Positions 18,099 to 27,503 of a DNA stretch of 44,104 bases are shown piece by piece. Location: the NCBI GenBank assembly GCA_030525705.1, contig JAUNEE010000007.1, positions 1-44,104 of the forward strand, in the 5' to 3' direction. The position numbers and the translations under genes are program-made. The notes under the pieces were generated by a model, which saw only the letters and a program-made list of their open reading frames with translations, searched no databases and was not told the DNA's origin. How positions within the stretch are numbered: the first letter of the stretch is position 1; each line of letters begins with the position of its first letter. The stretch is from Moraxella sp. (lineage in GTDB: Bacteria > Pseudomonadota > Gammaproteobacteria > Pseudomonadales > Moraxellaceae).

Positions 18099-19811
18099 TT
18101 ATTCTGAGGTCACACGATACATTTCTTGGATGCTGGTCGTGCCTTGTAGCACCTTCATAATGCCAGAACGTCTCAAGTCCCTAAAGCCGTGCTTTAATGC
18201 TTCATCTTTGATTTGAATGGCATTGCCATCTTCCATAATAATACGAGAAATGCTTGGGTAAATCTTCAAGACCTCATAAATACCCACACGCCCTTTATAG
18301 CCTTCACGGCACTCAGAACAGCCCACTGGCTCATAAATGACATTGTCTGGGTTTGCCAAATCCTCTTCGGTAAAGCCCATCTCAAGCAGACTTTGTTTTG
18401 GGATGGAAGTTGGACGTTTGCAAGCTTTGCACAAACGACGTGCCAAACGCTGTGCCACCACCAAGTTCACCGAGGTCGCAATGTTAAAAGACGCCACCCC
18501 CATGTTTCTAAGACGGGTTAAGGTCTCAGGTGCTGAGTTAGTATGCAAGGTCGATAACACCATGTGACCAGTTTGCGCCGCTTTAATAGCAATTTCCGCC
18601 GTCTCAAGGTCACGAATCTCACCCACCATCACCACGTCAGGGTCTTGACGAAGGAATGCTTTCAAAGCGGACGAGAAAGTCAAGCCCACTTTTGGGTTAA
18701 CGTTCACTTGGTTAATCCCCTCCAGGTTAATCTCCACAGGGTCTTCGGCGGTAGAGATGTTGGTCTCAGGGGTGTTTAAAATATTCAAGCCAGTATACAG
18801 CGAAACAGTCTTACCAGAACCTGTCGGACCTGTGATAAGCATCATGCCTTGTGGTTTTTCGAGCGCCTCCAAGAACAGTTCTTTTTGGTCAGGTTCATAG
18901 CCCAAAGCATCAATACCCAGCATCGCTGATGATGGGTCAAGAATACGTAGCACCAGCTTTTCACCAAATAAAGTCGGGCATGAGTTCACACGAAAGTCGA
19001 TGGCTTTGTTTTTAGATAATTTTAACTTGATACGTCCGTCCTGCGGCGCACGGCGTTCTGAGATGTCCATCTGCGACATTACTTTTAGACGTGCAGCGAT
19101 TTTACCTGCCAGTTGAATCGGCGGCTTGGTAATCACCTGCAAAACACCATCGATACGAAAACGCACACGATACGCTTTTTCATAAGGCTCAAAGTGTAAG
19201 TCCGATGCTCCCATACGAATGGCGTCCACCAGCATTTTATTGACAAATTTCACCACAGGAGCGTCTTCAGTTGGATCACCATCTAAAGTCTGCCCACCGT
19301 CATTAGAATCTTCGGTAATAATACCGTCAACCTCACCTGAAAAGTCAATGCTGTTAAAATCACCAAGGGTATCGCTACCACCAAATGCTGTCTCAATGGT
19401 CTTTTTAAGCTTATCTTCTTCAACCACCACCGTCTCAACACTCATCCTAGCGTTAAACGAAATGGCATCAATCGCATCTAAACGGGTCGGGTCACTCATC
19501 GCCACGAACAGCTTATTGCCACGCTTAAAAATCGGCAACGCCCCGTACTGATTAACAGTCTTTTCGTCGACCAAGTCTTTTGGAATCATCTCAAGGTTTA
19601 AAGCCGACAAATCAAACAGCGGGTCACCAAATTCCAAAGACACCAACTGAGCGATTTTATTGGCTGGGGCAAGCTTATTTTCAACCAAATAGCTAATCAA
19701 TCCCATGCTTTGCTGTTGGGATTCTGTGAGTGCTTGCTGCATGACATTGGGTTCTACCAGATTTGATTTAACCAGTAGATTCGCCAGTCCGCCAAAGGTA
19801 GGGGTGGTCAT
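18099..19811 (-). CDS. pilB: Type IV pilus assembly ATPase PilB
   Basis: 570 residues. N-terminal MshEN-type domain (about 1-150), then the GspE/PilB ATPase: Walker A GPTGSGKTVSLYTGL, Asp/His boxes between, Walker B DVVMVGEIRDLETAEIAIKAAQTGH, and a tetracysteine zinc motif CKACKRP...CSECREGYKGR near 455-500. Hydrolyses ATP to drive pilus extension from the cytoplasmic face with PilC. TATAAT is present upstream on the minus strand (19877-19872). In Moraxella the pili mediate twitching and natural transformation. Confidence 0.97.
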   Translation of the reverse strand: MTTPTFGGLANLLVKSNLVEPNVMQQALTESQQQSMGLISYLVENKLAPANKIAQLVSLEFGDPLFDLSALNLEMIPKDLVDEKTVNQYGALPIFKRGNKLFVAMSDPTRLDAIDAISFNARMSVETVVVEEDKLKKTIETAFGGSDTLGDFNSIDFSGEVDGIITEDSNDGGQTLDGDPTEDAPVVKFVNKMLVDAIRMGASDLHFEPYEKAYRVRFRIDGVLQVITKPPIQLAGKIAARLKVMSQMDISERRAPQDGRIKLKLSKNKAIDFRVNSCPTLFGEKLVLRILDPSSAMLGIDALGYEPDQKELFLEALEKPQGMMLITGPTGSGKTVSLYTGLNILNTPETNISTAEDPVEINLEGINQVNVNPKVGLTFSSALKAFLRQDPDVVMVGEIRDLETAEIAIKAAQTGHMVLSTLHTNSAPETLTRLRNMGVASFNIATSVNLVVAQRLARRLCKACKRPTSIPKQSLLEMGFTEEDLANPDNVIYEPVGCSECREGYKGRVGIYEVLKIYPSISRIIMEDGNAIQIKDEALKHGFRDLRRSGIMKVLQGTTSIQEMYRVTSE

Positions 19812-20147
19812 CTAAGATTCCTTGTTTTCGTGATGGTCTTTTACCATCAAAAATTATGAGCTAATACCCTTATTATACTATAAAAATTTGATAAAGTTTG
19901 GGACTTTGACCCATTATTGTGACATAAGTTGCCCCTTTTTTGCAAAAAAGGTGACTTGCGTTGCTAAAAATCCTACAGGCGGTCAACACTGGTACTTTTT
20001 CCAGCCCAACAGCAGTGTTTTTCGCCCAACATCGCCAAGCTTACATCTACACAACTACCATAAGATAGATGATTTTTTAGAAACAATTTGTTATAATGCT
20101 AAGTCGGTCTGCTTTTTGCATGAAATTTTATAGTTTTTGGGTGTGTT
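19812..20147. other. Divergent spacer between pilB and tpiA with a palindrome
   Basis: No gene seen. Contains TATAAT on the minus strand for pilB (19872-19877), TATAAT on the plus strand for tpiA (20092-20097), an 18-bp perfect palindrome CCTTTTTTGCAAAAAAGG (19934-19951), and an inverted repeat AACACTG/CAGTGTT (19985-19991 and 20013-20019). Confidence 0.55.
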
Positions 20148-20912
20148 ATGTCAAAATACGTCATCGGCAACTGGAAAACCAATCCTAAAACCAAACAGGA
20201 AGCCCTCGCCTTGGCAACGGCTCTAAAAGACCTACGCCCAAGCAGTGTGACAGTCGGTGTCGCACCGATTTTTTTGCACCTTAACGCCGTGGCAAGCCTC
20301 TTAGAAAAGCCTGCCGCCATATGGCTAGGCGTGCAAGACATCACACATAAGACCGCCGAAACAGGGGCGTTTACTGGTGACGTGTCAGCGATGCAGGTGG
20401 CGGACATGGGGGCAGAATTTACCCTTGTTGGACATTCTGAACGCCGTCAATACCACAACGAAAATGACAAGATTTTAACTGCCAAAATTCGCCACGCCTT
20501 TGCTCATGACTTATCTGTCATTTACTGCGTAGGCGAAACCAAAGACGAATACGAGCGTGGCGACACCGAGCAAGTTTTAACAGCACAGCTGGCATTATTA
20601 GAACAGTTCACACAAGACATTACTGCCACAGAAGATACACCCCTGCCCAAGCTCATCATCGCTTATGAACCAGTCTGGGCGATTGGTACGGGATTGACTC
20701 CCACCTTTGATGAAGTTGAGCGTGTGCATGGCTTTATTAAGGCGTTATTATCCAATTTTAAGATTTTTGCCCCTATTTTATACGGTGGCAGCGTCAATGA
20801 CAAAAACGCACCAGAATTCGCCAAATCTGCCGTGATTGACGGTGCTTTAGTGGGTGGTGCGTCCTTGAAAATCGACAGCTTTGCCGCCATTGTGTCGGCA
20901 TTTGATAAGTAA
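20148..20912 (+). CDS. tpiA: Triose-phosphate isomerase
   Basis: 254 residues. Catalytic and binding motifs are complete: GNWKTNP (Asn, Lys near 8-13), LVGHSERRQ (His electrophile), AYEPVWAIGTGLTP (catalytic Glu and the flexible loop 6) and LYGGSVN (phosphate). Interconverts dihydroxyacetone phosphate and glyceraldehyde 3-phosphate. Followed after 9 bases by secG, the tpiA-secG pair common in gammaproteobacteria such as Pseudomonas. Confidence 0.97.
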   Translation: MSKYVIGNWKTNPKTKQEALALATALKDLRPSSVTVGVAPIFLHLNAVASLLEKPAAIWLGVQDITHKTAETGAFTGDVSAMQVADMGAEFTLVGHSERRQYHNENDKILTAKIRHAFAHDLSVIYCVGETKDEYERGDTEQVLTAQLALLEQFTQDITATEDTPLPKLIIAYEPVWAIGTGLTPTFDEVERVHGFIKALLSNFKIFAPILYGGSVNDKNAPEFAKSAVIDGALVGGASLKIDSFAAIVSAFDK

Positions 20913-20921
20913 GAGAAAATT

Positions 20922-21218
20922 ATGTTTACGATTGTTTTGGCACTTCATATCATCATCGCCATCTTGATGATTGGTTTGATTTTGATTCAGCATGGCAAAG
21001 GGGCGGACGCAGGCGCTTCTTTTGGTGCAGGTGCGGCAGGTACGGTATTTGGTGCGGCAGGCTCAGCCAACTTTTTGACACGCACCACCGCCATTTTGGC
21101 AGGTTTATTCTTTATTACCAGTTTATTTTTGGCTGCACACGCCAGAAAAGAAGCCGCTGACCAGCTGCGTCTTGACGTACCTGCAGAAACCGCCCCTGCT
21201 CCCACAAGCGGTCAATAA
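20922..21218 (+). CDS. secG: Protein translocase subunit SecG
   Basis: 98 residues with two membrane helices (about 2-20 and 52-70) and between them the SecG motif [38 protein letters not shown]. Small accessory subunit of SecYEG. The C-terminus is short and Ala/Pro rich. A tRNA-Leu gene with its own promoter follows, as in E. coli secG-leuU. Confidence 0.95.
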   Translation: MFTIVLALHIIIAILMIGLILIQHGKGADAGASFGAGAAGTVFGAAGSANFLTRTTAILAGLFFITSLFLAAHARKEAADQLRLDVPAETAPAPTSGQ

Positions 21219-21223
21219 AACAC

Positions 21224-21252
21224 TTGCGTTCATTACCAACATTCTTTATAAT
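21224..21252 (+). promoter_or_regulatory. tRNA-Leu promoter
   Basis: TTGCGT (21224-21229), 17-base spacer, TATAAT (21247-21252), 13 bases before the tRNA-Leu 5' end. Confidence 0.6.
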
Positions 21253-21264
21253 ACACACCCACAA

Positions 21265-21349
21265 GCGACTGTGGTGGAATTGGTAGACACGCCATCTTGA
21301 GGGGGTGGTGCTTCACGGCGTGAGAGTTCGAGTCTCTCCAGTCGCACCA
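21265..21349 (+). tRNA. tRNA-Leu (anticodon GAG)
   Basis: 85 bases with encoded CCA. Acceptor GCGACTG/CAGTCGC, D arm GTGGAATTGGTAGACAC, anticodon stem CCATC/GGTGG (one T-G pair) with loop TTGAGGG giving GAG at 21299-21301, a long class II variable arm (TGCTTCACGGCG), T arm GAGAG-TTCGAGT-CTCTC. Same isoacceptor and position as E. coli leuU. Confidence 0.96.
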
Positions 21350-21439
21350 ACTTTAAGACCTTCTCTTAGGTCTTTCATCTTGTAATACTGAAAATTTCTT
21401 TTTAATACTAAGGAAATTTTCAAAAACACTCAAAAAATG

Positions 21440-21468
21440 CTTGACATTGGCAAAATTTTTGCTAAAAT
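21440..21468 (+). promoter_or_regulatory. Initiator-tRNA promoter
   Basis: TTGACA, 16-base spacer and TAAAAT in the context TTTTGCTAAAATAGC, almost the same block as before tRNA-Glu. Lies about 15-40 bases before the tRNA 5' end, so the tRNA and the rimP operon can start here. Confidence 0.7.
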
Positions 21469-21483
21469 AGCGTTCTAAATTGT

Positions 21484-21560
<77 letters not shown>

Positions 21561-21599
21561 CTTTTTTAAATCCTTTTTAAGTTCTTTAAATCTTCAAAA

Positions 21600-21710
21600 A
21601 GGTCGCCATTGAGAGTTTTCTCTCATGGTTGATAGGCTGGTAGAGAGTATGCCCACCGACTTTAGCGTTTTGTGGGTTTTTTTGTATCTGTTGATTTTGT
21701 CAGCCTATGA
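21600..21710 (+). promoter_or_regulatory. rimP-nusA-infB leader with hairpins and terminator
   Basis: A hairpin CCAT-t-GAGAG-tttt-CTCTC-ATGG (21606-21628) is followed by a terminator-like stem CCCAC/GTGGG (21652-21656 with 21672-21676) and a seven-T run. ATAGGCTG (21632-21639) can pair with CAGCCTAT (21701-21708), enclosing the terminator. A gammaproteobacterial rimP leader with a terminal Rho-independent terminator is described in Rfam as I recall; this fits its position. Confidence 0.6.
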
Positions 21711-21732
21711 TAATTAAGGAAAGATTCACTGT

Positions 21733-22230
21733 ATGAAATTATCCACAAAAGTGCTTGAACTGACCGAGCTGCTTGCACCTGCGGTCGCTGCTTGCGGTGT
21801 AGAGCTTTGGGGGATTGAGTTTATGCCTCAAGGACGCAAGTCTCTATTACGCATTTACATTGAAGTCACGCCAGAAGCAAGCGAGCGTGGCGAGCATATC
21901 ACCATCGAGGACTGCACCGCCGTCAACCATCAAGTATCAGGCGTGCTAGACGTACATGACCCGATTGCAGGCGAATATATTTTAGAGGTATCAAGCCCTG
22001 GATTTGACCGTCCGCTATTTAGCCCTGCGCAACTGTCGATGTATGTCGGCGAAACGGTAAGTTTACGCCTAATCCACGCCATTGGCGAAGGCAGCGATAA
22101 ACGCCGCAAGGTGGTGGGTGAATTGTACGAATTGATTGATAATGGTATCAAAGTGCGTACGAGCGACCATCTGGAATTTGATGTGCTGTTTAACAACATT
22201 GACAAAGCCAATTTAATTTACCAAGATTAA
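21733..22230 (+). CDS. rimP: Ribosome maturation factor RimP
   Basis: 165 residues in two domains: LELTELLAPAVAACGVELWGIEFMPQGRKSLLRIYIE, the CTAVNHQVSGVLDVHDPI segment, then the family motif YILEVSSPGFDRPLF and an SH3-like C-terminal half ending FDVLFNNIDKANLIYQD. Needed for 30S maturation, helping S12 and pseudoknot formation. SD AAGGAAAG lies 13 bases before the ATG. First protein gene of the rimP-nusA-infB operon. Confidence 0.96.
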   Translation: MKLSTKVLELTELLAPAVAACGVELWGIEFMPQGRKSLLRIYIEVTPEASERGEHITIEDCTAVNHQVSGVLDVHDPIAGEYILEVSSPGFDRPLFSPAQLSMYVGETVSLRLIHAIGEGSDKRRKVVGELYELIDNGIKVRTSDHLEFDVLFNNIDKANLIYQD

Positions 22231-22278
22231 AACACAGTTGGCGTATTACACGCCCCAACCTAAGCATAGGAAACTGGT

Positions 22279-23760
22279 ATGAGCCGTGAAATTTTAACCG
22301 TTGTTGAGACGGTCAGTAACGAAAAAGGACTAAATCCTGAAGACGTTTTTGAGGCGATTGAACAAGCCTTGGTCGTCTCCACCAAGAAAAAAGTCTATAC
22401 CGAGCAGCCTGAAGTGGCGATTCGAGTGGCGATTGACAGAAAAACAGGCAACTATGACACCTACCGCTTTTGGACCGTTGTGGCAGACGAAGACCACGAA
22501 ATGCCTGCTTGCCAAAAAGCCATCAGCGACTTAGACGAAAACGAGTACAAAATCGGCGACATCATCGAAGAGCAAATCGAATCGATTAGCTTTGGACGTA
22601 TCGCTGCCACCCAAGCCAAACAAGTCATTATCCAAAAAATCCGTGAAGCGGAACGTGCCTTGGTTGCGGACGCTTTTGAGGCGAAAGTTGGCGAGATGAT
22701 TTACGGCGAAGTCAAAAAAGTCAGCCGTGATGGGTACATCATCGACCTAGGCGAAGGTGCGGAGGGTTATCTTGCCAAAGACCAATCTTTGCCTAAAGAA
22801 ACCCTACGCCCAAAAAGCCGTATCAGCGCCATCTTAACCCAAGTCAACCGTGACGGACGTGGCAACCAGCTGGTGCTATCACGCACGCACCCTGCCATGC
22901 TGTCTGCACTCATGCAAAAAGAAGTGCCTGAAATCGGTGAAGAAATCATCGAAATCCGTGACGTGGCTCGCTTACCTGGCGTACGTGCGAAAATCTCCGT
23001 CAAAACCAACGACCAACGCATTGACCCTGTGGGGGCGTGTATCGGTATGCGTGGCACTCGTATCCAAGCTGTGCAAGAAGAACTTGAGGGTGAACGCATT
23101 GACGTGGTCGTCTGGAGCGATGACCCTGCCCAGTACATCATCAGTGCTTTAGAACCTGCGGACGTCAGCAGTATCATTTTAGATGAAGATGCACGCACTG
23201 CAGACATTATCTTCGCCGCCAATGACCAGCTAGCACGTGCCATCGGTGGTGGTGGTCAAAACGTACGCCTAGCGTCCGATTTGACTGGCTACAAGCTAAA
23301 CATGATGCTAGAAGAAGAGTACATCGCCCGTCAAGAAAGCGAAACCCAAGGCTACATCGACCTATTCTATGAACGCCTTGAAGTTGACCGTGACTTGGCA
23401 CAGGCTTTGGCAGAAGTTGGTTTTACCAGCATTGAAGAAGTCGCTTACGTACCTGCGGACGCCTTTGATGACATCGAAGGTCTGGACGAAGACGCCATCG
23501 CTCTAATCCAAGCTCGTGCCAAAGAAGTCGTTATCAGTGACGAGCTTGCCAAGCAGCAAAACCTAAAAGAGCCAAGCCCTGAGCTTTTGGCACTCGAGGA
23601 CATGACCACCGCCATCGCCTATAAACTGGCAGAGCGTGACGTCATTACCTTGGACGACCTTGCCGAGCAAGCCATCTTCGACATCAATGACATCGAAGGC
23701 ATGGACGATGAATTGGCAGGTAAGCTTATCATGAACGCCCGTAAGTCGTGGTTCGACTGA
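22279..23760 (+). CDS. nusA: Transcription termination/antitermination factor NusA
   Basis: 493 residues: N-terminal RNA polymerase-binding domain (1-130), S1 domain (about 135-200, GEMIYGEVKKVSRDGYIIDLG), KH1 and KH2 (about 200-345, with DPVGACIGMRGTRIQAVQEEL and AIGGGGQNVRLASDL), and two acidic C-terminal repeats (about 365-490) with helix-hairpin-helix pieces EEVAYVPADAFDDIEGLDEDA and EQAIFDINDIEGMDDELA. NusA stabilises pauses and works with NusB/NusE (S10, also in this window). SD TAGGAAA precedes the ATG. Confidence 0.97.
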   Translation: MSREILTVVETVSNEKGLNPEDVFEAIEQALVVSTKKKVYTEQPEVAIRVAIDRKTGNYDTYRFWTVVADEDHEMPACQKAISDLDENEYKIGDIIEEQIESISFGRIAATQAKQVIIQKIREAERALVADAFEAKVGEMIYGEVKKVSRDGYIIDLGEGAEGYLAKDQSLPKETLRPKSRISAILTQVNRDGRGNQLVLSRTHPAMLSALMQKEVPEIGEEIIEIRDVARLPGVRAKISVKTNDQRIDPVGACIGMRGTRIQAVQEELEGERIDVVVWSDDPAQYIISALEPADVSSIILDEDARTADIIFAANDQLARAIGGGGQNVRLASDLTGYKLNMMLEEEYIARQESETQGYIDLFYERLEVDRDLAQALAEVGFTSIEEVAYVPADAFDDIEGLDEDAIALIQARAKEVVISDELAKQQNLKEPSPELLALEDMTTAIAYKLAERDVITLDDLAEQAIFDINDIEGMDDELAGKLIMNARKSWFD

Positions 23761-23894
23761 TGGCGGGGCAAGCCTTAGGCGTTATCTTATGATGACGCCA
23801 GAGTATTAAGACATTGCCAAGCACTTAGATTGTTTGGCAAAAATACGCAAAAACACGCTCGTGGGCGGTTTTTGCCCGACAACTAGGTGAACAT
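23761..23894 (+). other. nusA-infB spacer with three potential hairpins
   Basis: 134 bases, unusually long for this operon. Stems: GGCGT/ACGCC (about 23777-23801), TTGCCAA/TTTGGCAA (about 23814-23847) and GGGC/GCCC close to the infB start. None ends in a T-run, so processing or translation control is more likely than termination. Confidence 0.45.
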
Positions 23895-26654
23895 ATGACC
23901 GACAAAACCGTCAAAGAATTAGCAAACATTTCAAAAAAAGACGTCTCCCTACTCCAAAAACAGCTCGCCGAAGCGGGTATGCCAAATCGTGGCGAAAACG
24001 ACCTTGTGAGCGAAGCTGAGCAAGAAAAGCTTTTGGCCTACCTAAAACAATCACACGGTCAAAGCCAAAAAGCTGCACGCATTAGCCTAAAATCGAAAAC
24101 CACCTCGACCGCCCAAGTCACAGGCACGTCAGGCAAGGCAAAGACAGTTAAAGTCGTCACCGCCAAAAAGAAAGTTTTCGAAAAACCCGACCCTGCGAAA
24201 ATTGCTGAAGAAATCGCTGCACAAACAGAAGCTGCACGTTTAGAAGCTGAAAGAAAGCAAGCGGAAGCCATCGCTGCTGCCGAAGCAAAAAAAGCCTCCG
24301 AGGAGCGTCAAAAAGCCGCTTTAGAAGCCATGCGTGCCTCAAGCGGTGGTGAAAAAGCCAAAGAAAGCACCACCACAGCCTCCGTTGTCGTGAAAAAGAA
24401 AAAAGTAGACGACAGCGAAGCCTCAACTCCCCCAGCGAGCACAGCAGACAAATCCGACAAAAACAAAAAAACCAAAGCCGCCGCCAAGCCCACTAAGGTA
24501 GAAAGCGAGGCGGAAAAAACCGCACGTCTTGCCAAAGAAGCCGAAGAGGAGCGTCTGCGTGGTATCGAGGCAGAGGCACGCCGTAAAGCCGCTGAAGAAG
24601 CCCAAAAACGCACCCTAGAAGCCATGAAAGCCATGGCGAATAAATACAGCAGTGACAGCAGTGAAGATGCGGTCATTGTGAGAAAAGATGAGCCGCTTGC
24701 CAAAGGCTTAGTTGGTGCTGCCCTAGAAGAATCCTTTGAAAAAGAACGCCGTGAAATCAAGCGTGGTACGACTTCTAGCACCACCAAAGGCAGCAAAAAA
24801 GGCGCGAAAAAAGGTCAAGAAGAACGTGAAATTAAGACCCGTTCAAAAGGATTAAAATCCTCACAAGCCAACAAGCATAAGTTTGAGATGCCTGTTGAAA
24901 AAATCGTGCATAATGTCGAAGTGGGCGAAAGCATTGTTGTGTCTGACCTTGCCCAAAAAATGGCCGTTAAAGTACGTGAAGTCATCAAATCTCTCATGAA
25001 AATGGGCGAGATGGTGCGTGAGAGTGACAGCATCGACCAGACGACCGCTGCCCTTGTCATCGAAGAGTTCGGTCATAATCTTATCACCGTCTCTGAAACC
25101 AAGCTAGAAGACGACCTACAAGAAGCAGTCAATGAAAAATCTGGCAACGTCCAAGCCCGTCCGCCTGTGGTTACCATCATGGGTCACGTTGACCATGGTA
25201 AGACCTCTTTGCTTGATAAAATCCGTGAAACCAAAGTGGCAAGCGGCGAAGCAGGTGGCATTACCCAGCACATCGGGGCGTATCACGTCACCACCGACCG
25301 TGGCGTCATTACCTTCCTTGACACCCCCGGTCACGCCGCCTTTACCGCCATGCGTTCTCGTGGGGCGCAGGCAACAGACATTGTCGTGCTAGTCGTGGCA
25401 GCCGATGACGGCATGATGCCTCAGACCGAAGAGGCGATTGACCATGCTCGTGCTGCTGGCGTTCCGCTTATCGTTGCCATCAACAAAATGGACAAAGACA
25501 CCGCTGACCCTGACCGTGTTCTAAATGAACTGACCGTCAAAGAAGTCGTCTCTGAAGCATGGGGCGGCGACACCCCTGTGGCAAAAGTCTCTGCCAAGAC
25601 AGGGCAAGGCATTGACGAACTGCTAGAACTTATCAGTATTCAAGCAGAACTCATGGAGCTTGAAGCTCCGATTGATGGGGCAGCACAAGGTATCGTCATC
25701 GAGTCTCGCCTTGATAAAGGACGTGGCGTGGTTGCCACTTTGCTTGTGAAAAAAGGCACGCTCAACCAAGGCGACCTAATTTTGGCAGGGGAATACTATG
25801 GCAAAGTGCGTGCCATGAATGATGAAAACGGACAACGCATTAAATCGGCTGGCCCGTCAATTCCTGTCGAGATTCTCGGTTTGCCTGAAGCACCAATGGC
25901 AGGCAGTGAGTTCCTCATTGTTTCCGATGAGAAAAAAGCCCGTGAAGTGGCAGATTTCCGTGCCAACCGTGAGCGTGAACGCCTCATCGAACGCCAAAAC
26001 AAAATGCGTCTTGAGAGCCTATTTGACAACATGGGACAAGACATCGCCACACTAAACATCATCTTAAAAACGGACGTGCGTGGCTCACTAGAAGCCCTAC
26101 TGGGTGCCTTAGAAGAGCTATCCACCGATGAAGTCAAAGTGCGTGTTATCAGCTCAGGCGTGGGTGCGATTACCGAATCTGACGTCATTTTGGCAGAAAG
26201 CAGTGAAGCGGTACTGCTCGGCTTTAACGTACGTGCCGACACCCAAGGTAAGCGTAAGGCGGACGAAGCAGGACTTGATATCCGCTACTACAGCGTCATT
26301 TACGGTCTGATTGACGATGTCAAAGCAGCGATGAGCGGTATGCTTGCCCCTGAACACCGTGAGCAGATTTTGGGTATTGCTGAGGTGCGTGAAGTCTTCC
26401 GTTCAAGCAAATTCGGTGCGGCAGCAGGCTGTATGGTGCGAGAAGGTGTTATCCATCGCAACAAGCCCATTCGTGTACTGCGTGACGATAAAGTCATCTT
26501 CACAGGACAGCTACAATCCCTACGCCGCTACAAAGATGACGTCAACGAAGTCAAAGCGGGCATGGAATGCGGTCTGGCAGTAAAAGGCTATGAAGTTGCC
26601 GCTGGTGACTTGATTGAAGTCTTCGAGATTCACGAAGTTCGCCGTCAGCTCTAA
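23895..26654 (+). CDS. infB: Translation initiation factor IF-2
   Basis: 919 residues. N-terminal IF2N helix ([25 protein letters not shown]), a long charged Ala/Lys/Glu-rich linker (about 60-320), second IF2N near 335-385, then the G domain with G1 [10 protein letters not shown]2 [11 protein letters not shown]3 DTPGHAAF, G4 NKMD and G5 SAKTGQ, followed by domains II-IV ending [12 protein letters not shown]. Brings fMet-tRNA (whose gene opens this transcription unit) to the 30S. Internal starts giving IF2-beta forms are possible (ATGs near codons 140 and 240) but not shown. rbfA and truB, usually next, are absent; a terminator follows. Confidence 0.97.
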   Translation: MTDKTVKELANISKKDVSLLQKQLAEAGMPNRGENDLVSEAEQEKLLAYLKQSHGQSQKAARISLKSKTTSTAQVTGTSGKAKTVKVVTAKKKVFEKPDPAKIAEEIAAQTEAARLEAERKQAEAIAAAEAKKASEERQKAALEAMRASSGGEKAKESTTTASVVVKKKKVDDSEASTPPASTADKSDKNKKTKAAAKPTKVESEAEKTARLAKEAEEERLRGIEAEARRKAAEEAQKRTLEAMKAMANKYSSDSSEDAVIVRKDEPLAKGLVGAALEESFEKERREIKRGTTSSTTKGSKKGAKKGQEEREIKTRSKGLKSSQANKHKFEMPVEKIVHNVEVGESIVVSDLAQKMAVKVREVIKSLMKMGEMVRESDSIDQTTAALVIEEFGHNLITVSETKLEDDLQEAVNEKSGNVQARPPVVTIMGHVDHGKTSLLDKIRETKVASGEAGGITQHIGAYHVTTDRGVITFLDTPGHAAFTAMRSRGAQATDIVVLVVAADDGMMPQTEEAIDHARAAGVPLIVAINKMDKDTADPDRVLNELTVKEVVSEAWGGDTPVAKVSAKTGQGIDELLELISIQAELMELEAPIDGAAQGIVIESRLDKGRGVVATLLVKKGTLNQGDLILAGEYYGKVRAMNDENGQRIKSAGPSIPVEILGLPEAPMAGSEFLIVSDEKKAREVADFRANRERERLIERQNKMRLESLFDNMGQDIATLNIILKTDVRGSLEALLGALEELSTDEVKVRVISSGVGAITESDVILAESSEAVLLGFNVRADTQGKRKADEAGLDIRYYSVIYGLIDDVKAAMSGMLAPEHREQILGIAEVREVFRSSKFGAAAGCMVREGVIHRNKPIRVLRDDKVIFTGQLQSLRRYKDDVNEVKAGMECGLAVKGYEVAAGDLIEVFEIHEVRRQL

Positions 26655-26665
26655 TTGTATTTTGA

Positions 26666-26700
26666 CAAAAAAGCCTTGCAACATTGCAGGGCTTTTTTAT
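26666..26700 (+). terminator. infB operon terminator (first copy of a duplicated block)
   Basis: AAAAAGCC-TTGCA-acat-TGCA-GGGCTTTTTT forms a long stem with a T-run, 12 bases after the infB stop. A diverged second copy is at 27661-27692. Confidence 0.9.
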
Positions 26701-26720
26701 TTGGCGAGCTAAGTTTTTTG

Positions 26721-26809
26721 TTGTATTATATTTATATTGGTTGTATACTATGGCTATGGACAGGGGGTTCCCAGTCGGTAAAAAGCTCAAACTTTGGTTT
26801 GGGCTTTTT
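26721..26809 (+). ncRNA. Possible very short transcription unit (promoter, about 55 nt, terminator)
   Basis: TTGTAT (26721-26726), 17-base spacer, TATACT (26744-26749), then about 55 bases ending in the hairpin AAAAAGCTCAAAC (26780-26792) / GTTTGGGCTTTTT (26797-26809). A 25-codon ORF (MAMDRGFPVGKKLKLWFGLF..., 26750-26827) lies over it and has a hydrophobic C-terminal half, but begins at the predicted start site with no SD and overlaps the terminator. The hairpin also serves as terminator for the opposing DUF3800 gene. Confidence 0.25.
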
Positions 26810-27503
26810 ATTTTGGTAGCACAATGACATCTTGTGAGAATAGTTTGGTGTGGATAATATCCATTGCCTGATTGGCTTGAGTGGGTCGTAAAATATGATT
26901 ACCAATTGGACGAGCGATTAAATCAGCAAATTGCAAGCCCGCCAAGTTGGTGTTTTTATGTGCCATTCTAATAGAAAAAGGATAGTTATTCGTTTGGCAA
27001 ATGGCGTTAAAAGCTTGCATCAATTCTTGGTCTTCTTTTTTACCACGACATTCAAATACAATATGAGTTAATTTAGCAAGCTGTTCTTTTTCTTTTAAAA
27101 ATTGATAAATGAAGTCTAGGCATTTTTCTAATGCCAAATGATAAACATTGCTATGTTTGCATGTCTTAACAAATTCATCTTTTTTAATCACACAAGCAAC
27201 AATAGTAAAATCGCTATTTTCTATCATCTGGCTAATGTCTAGCAAAAAAGCAACCTGTTTTTCCTTGCCAAATTCTTTAAAAGCACCTTCACTCTTTAAA
27301 ATTTCTCTTTCATGTAAAATAACCGTATCTTGTCCAAAATAGTTAAATTTTAGGTTTTGTAAAGCGGGGGAAATATTGGTGCTATAAACACTCTTCTTAA
27401 AAATACAAAAAGCAAGCACAAACATTGGATAGCTTGGGTTAATGCCTTTTAAGCTATGGTCGCCACTTTCGTCCACATAAATAATATAATCGCTAAATTG
27501 CAT
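26808..27503 (-). CDS. DUF3800 domain protein
   Basis: 231 residues from ATG 27503 (two codons further up a TTG could also start it; AGGA lies 8 bases before the ATG). The DUF3800 marks are present: YVDESGDHS at the N-terminus (the conserved DE), LHEREI near 65, FECRGKKEDQEL near 148, and the QxxD motif in LAGLQFADLIARPI. The family is uncharacterised, with acidic residues suggesting a nuclease-like, metal-dependent active site; it is often seen in mobile or defence-associated DNA. AT-rich codon use and its position between two copies of the infB terminator block suggest acquisition. The stop codon lies inside a terminator arm. Confidence 0.85.
   Translation of the reverse strand: MQFSDYIIYVDESGDHSLKGINPSYPMFVLAFCIFKKSVYSTNISPALQNLKFNYFGQDTVILHEREILKSEGAFKEFGKEKQVAFLLDISQMIENSDFTIVACVIKKDEFVKTCKHSNVYHLALEKCLDFIYQFLKEKEQLAKLTHIVFECRGKKEDQELMQAFNAICQTNNYPFSIRMAHKNTNLAGLQFADLIARPIGNHILRPTQANQAMDIIHTKLFSQDVIVLPK

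Noticed and set aside
19888-20133. 81-codon plus-strand frame before tpiA
   Set aside because: Covers promoter and palindrome sequences, no SD, no recognisable family.
22767-25060. Antisense frames over nusA and infB (up to 162 codons)
   Set aside because: Shadows of long, clearly conserved genes; no independent signals.
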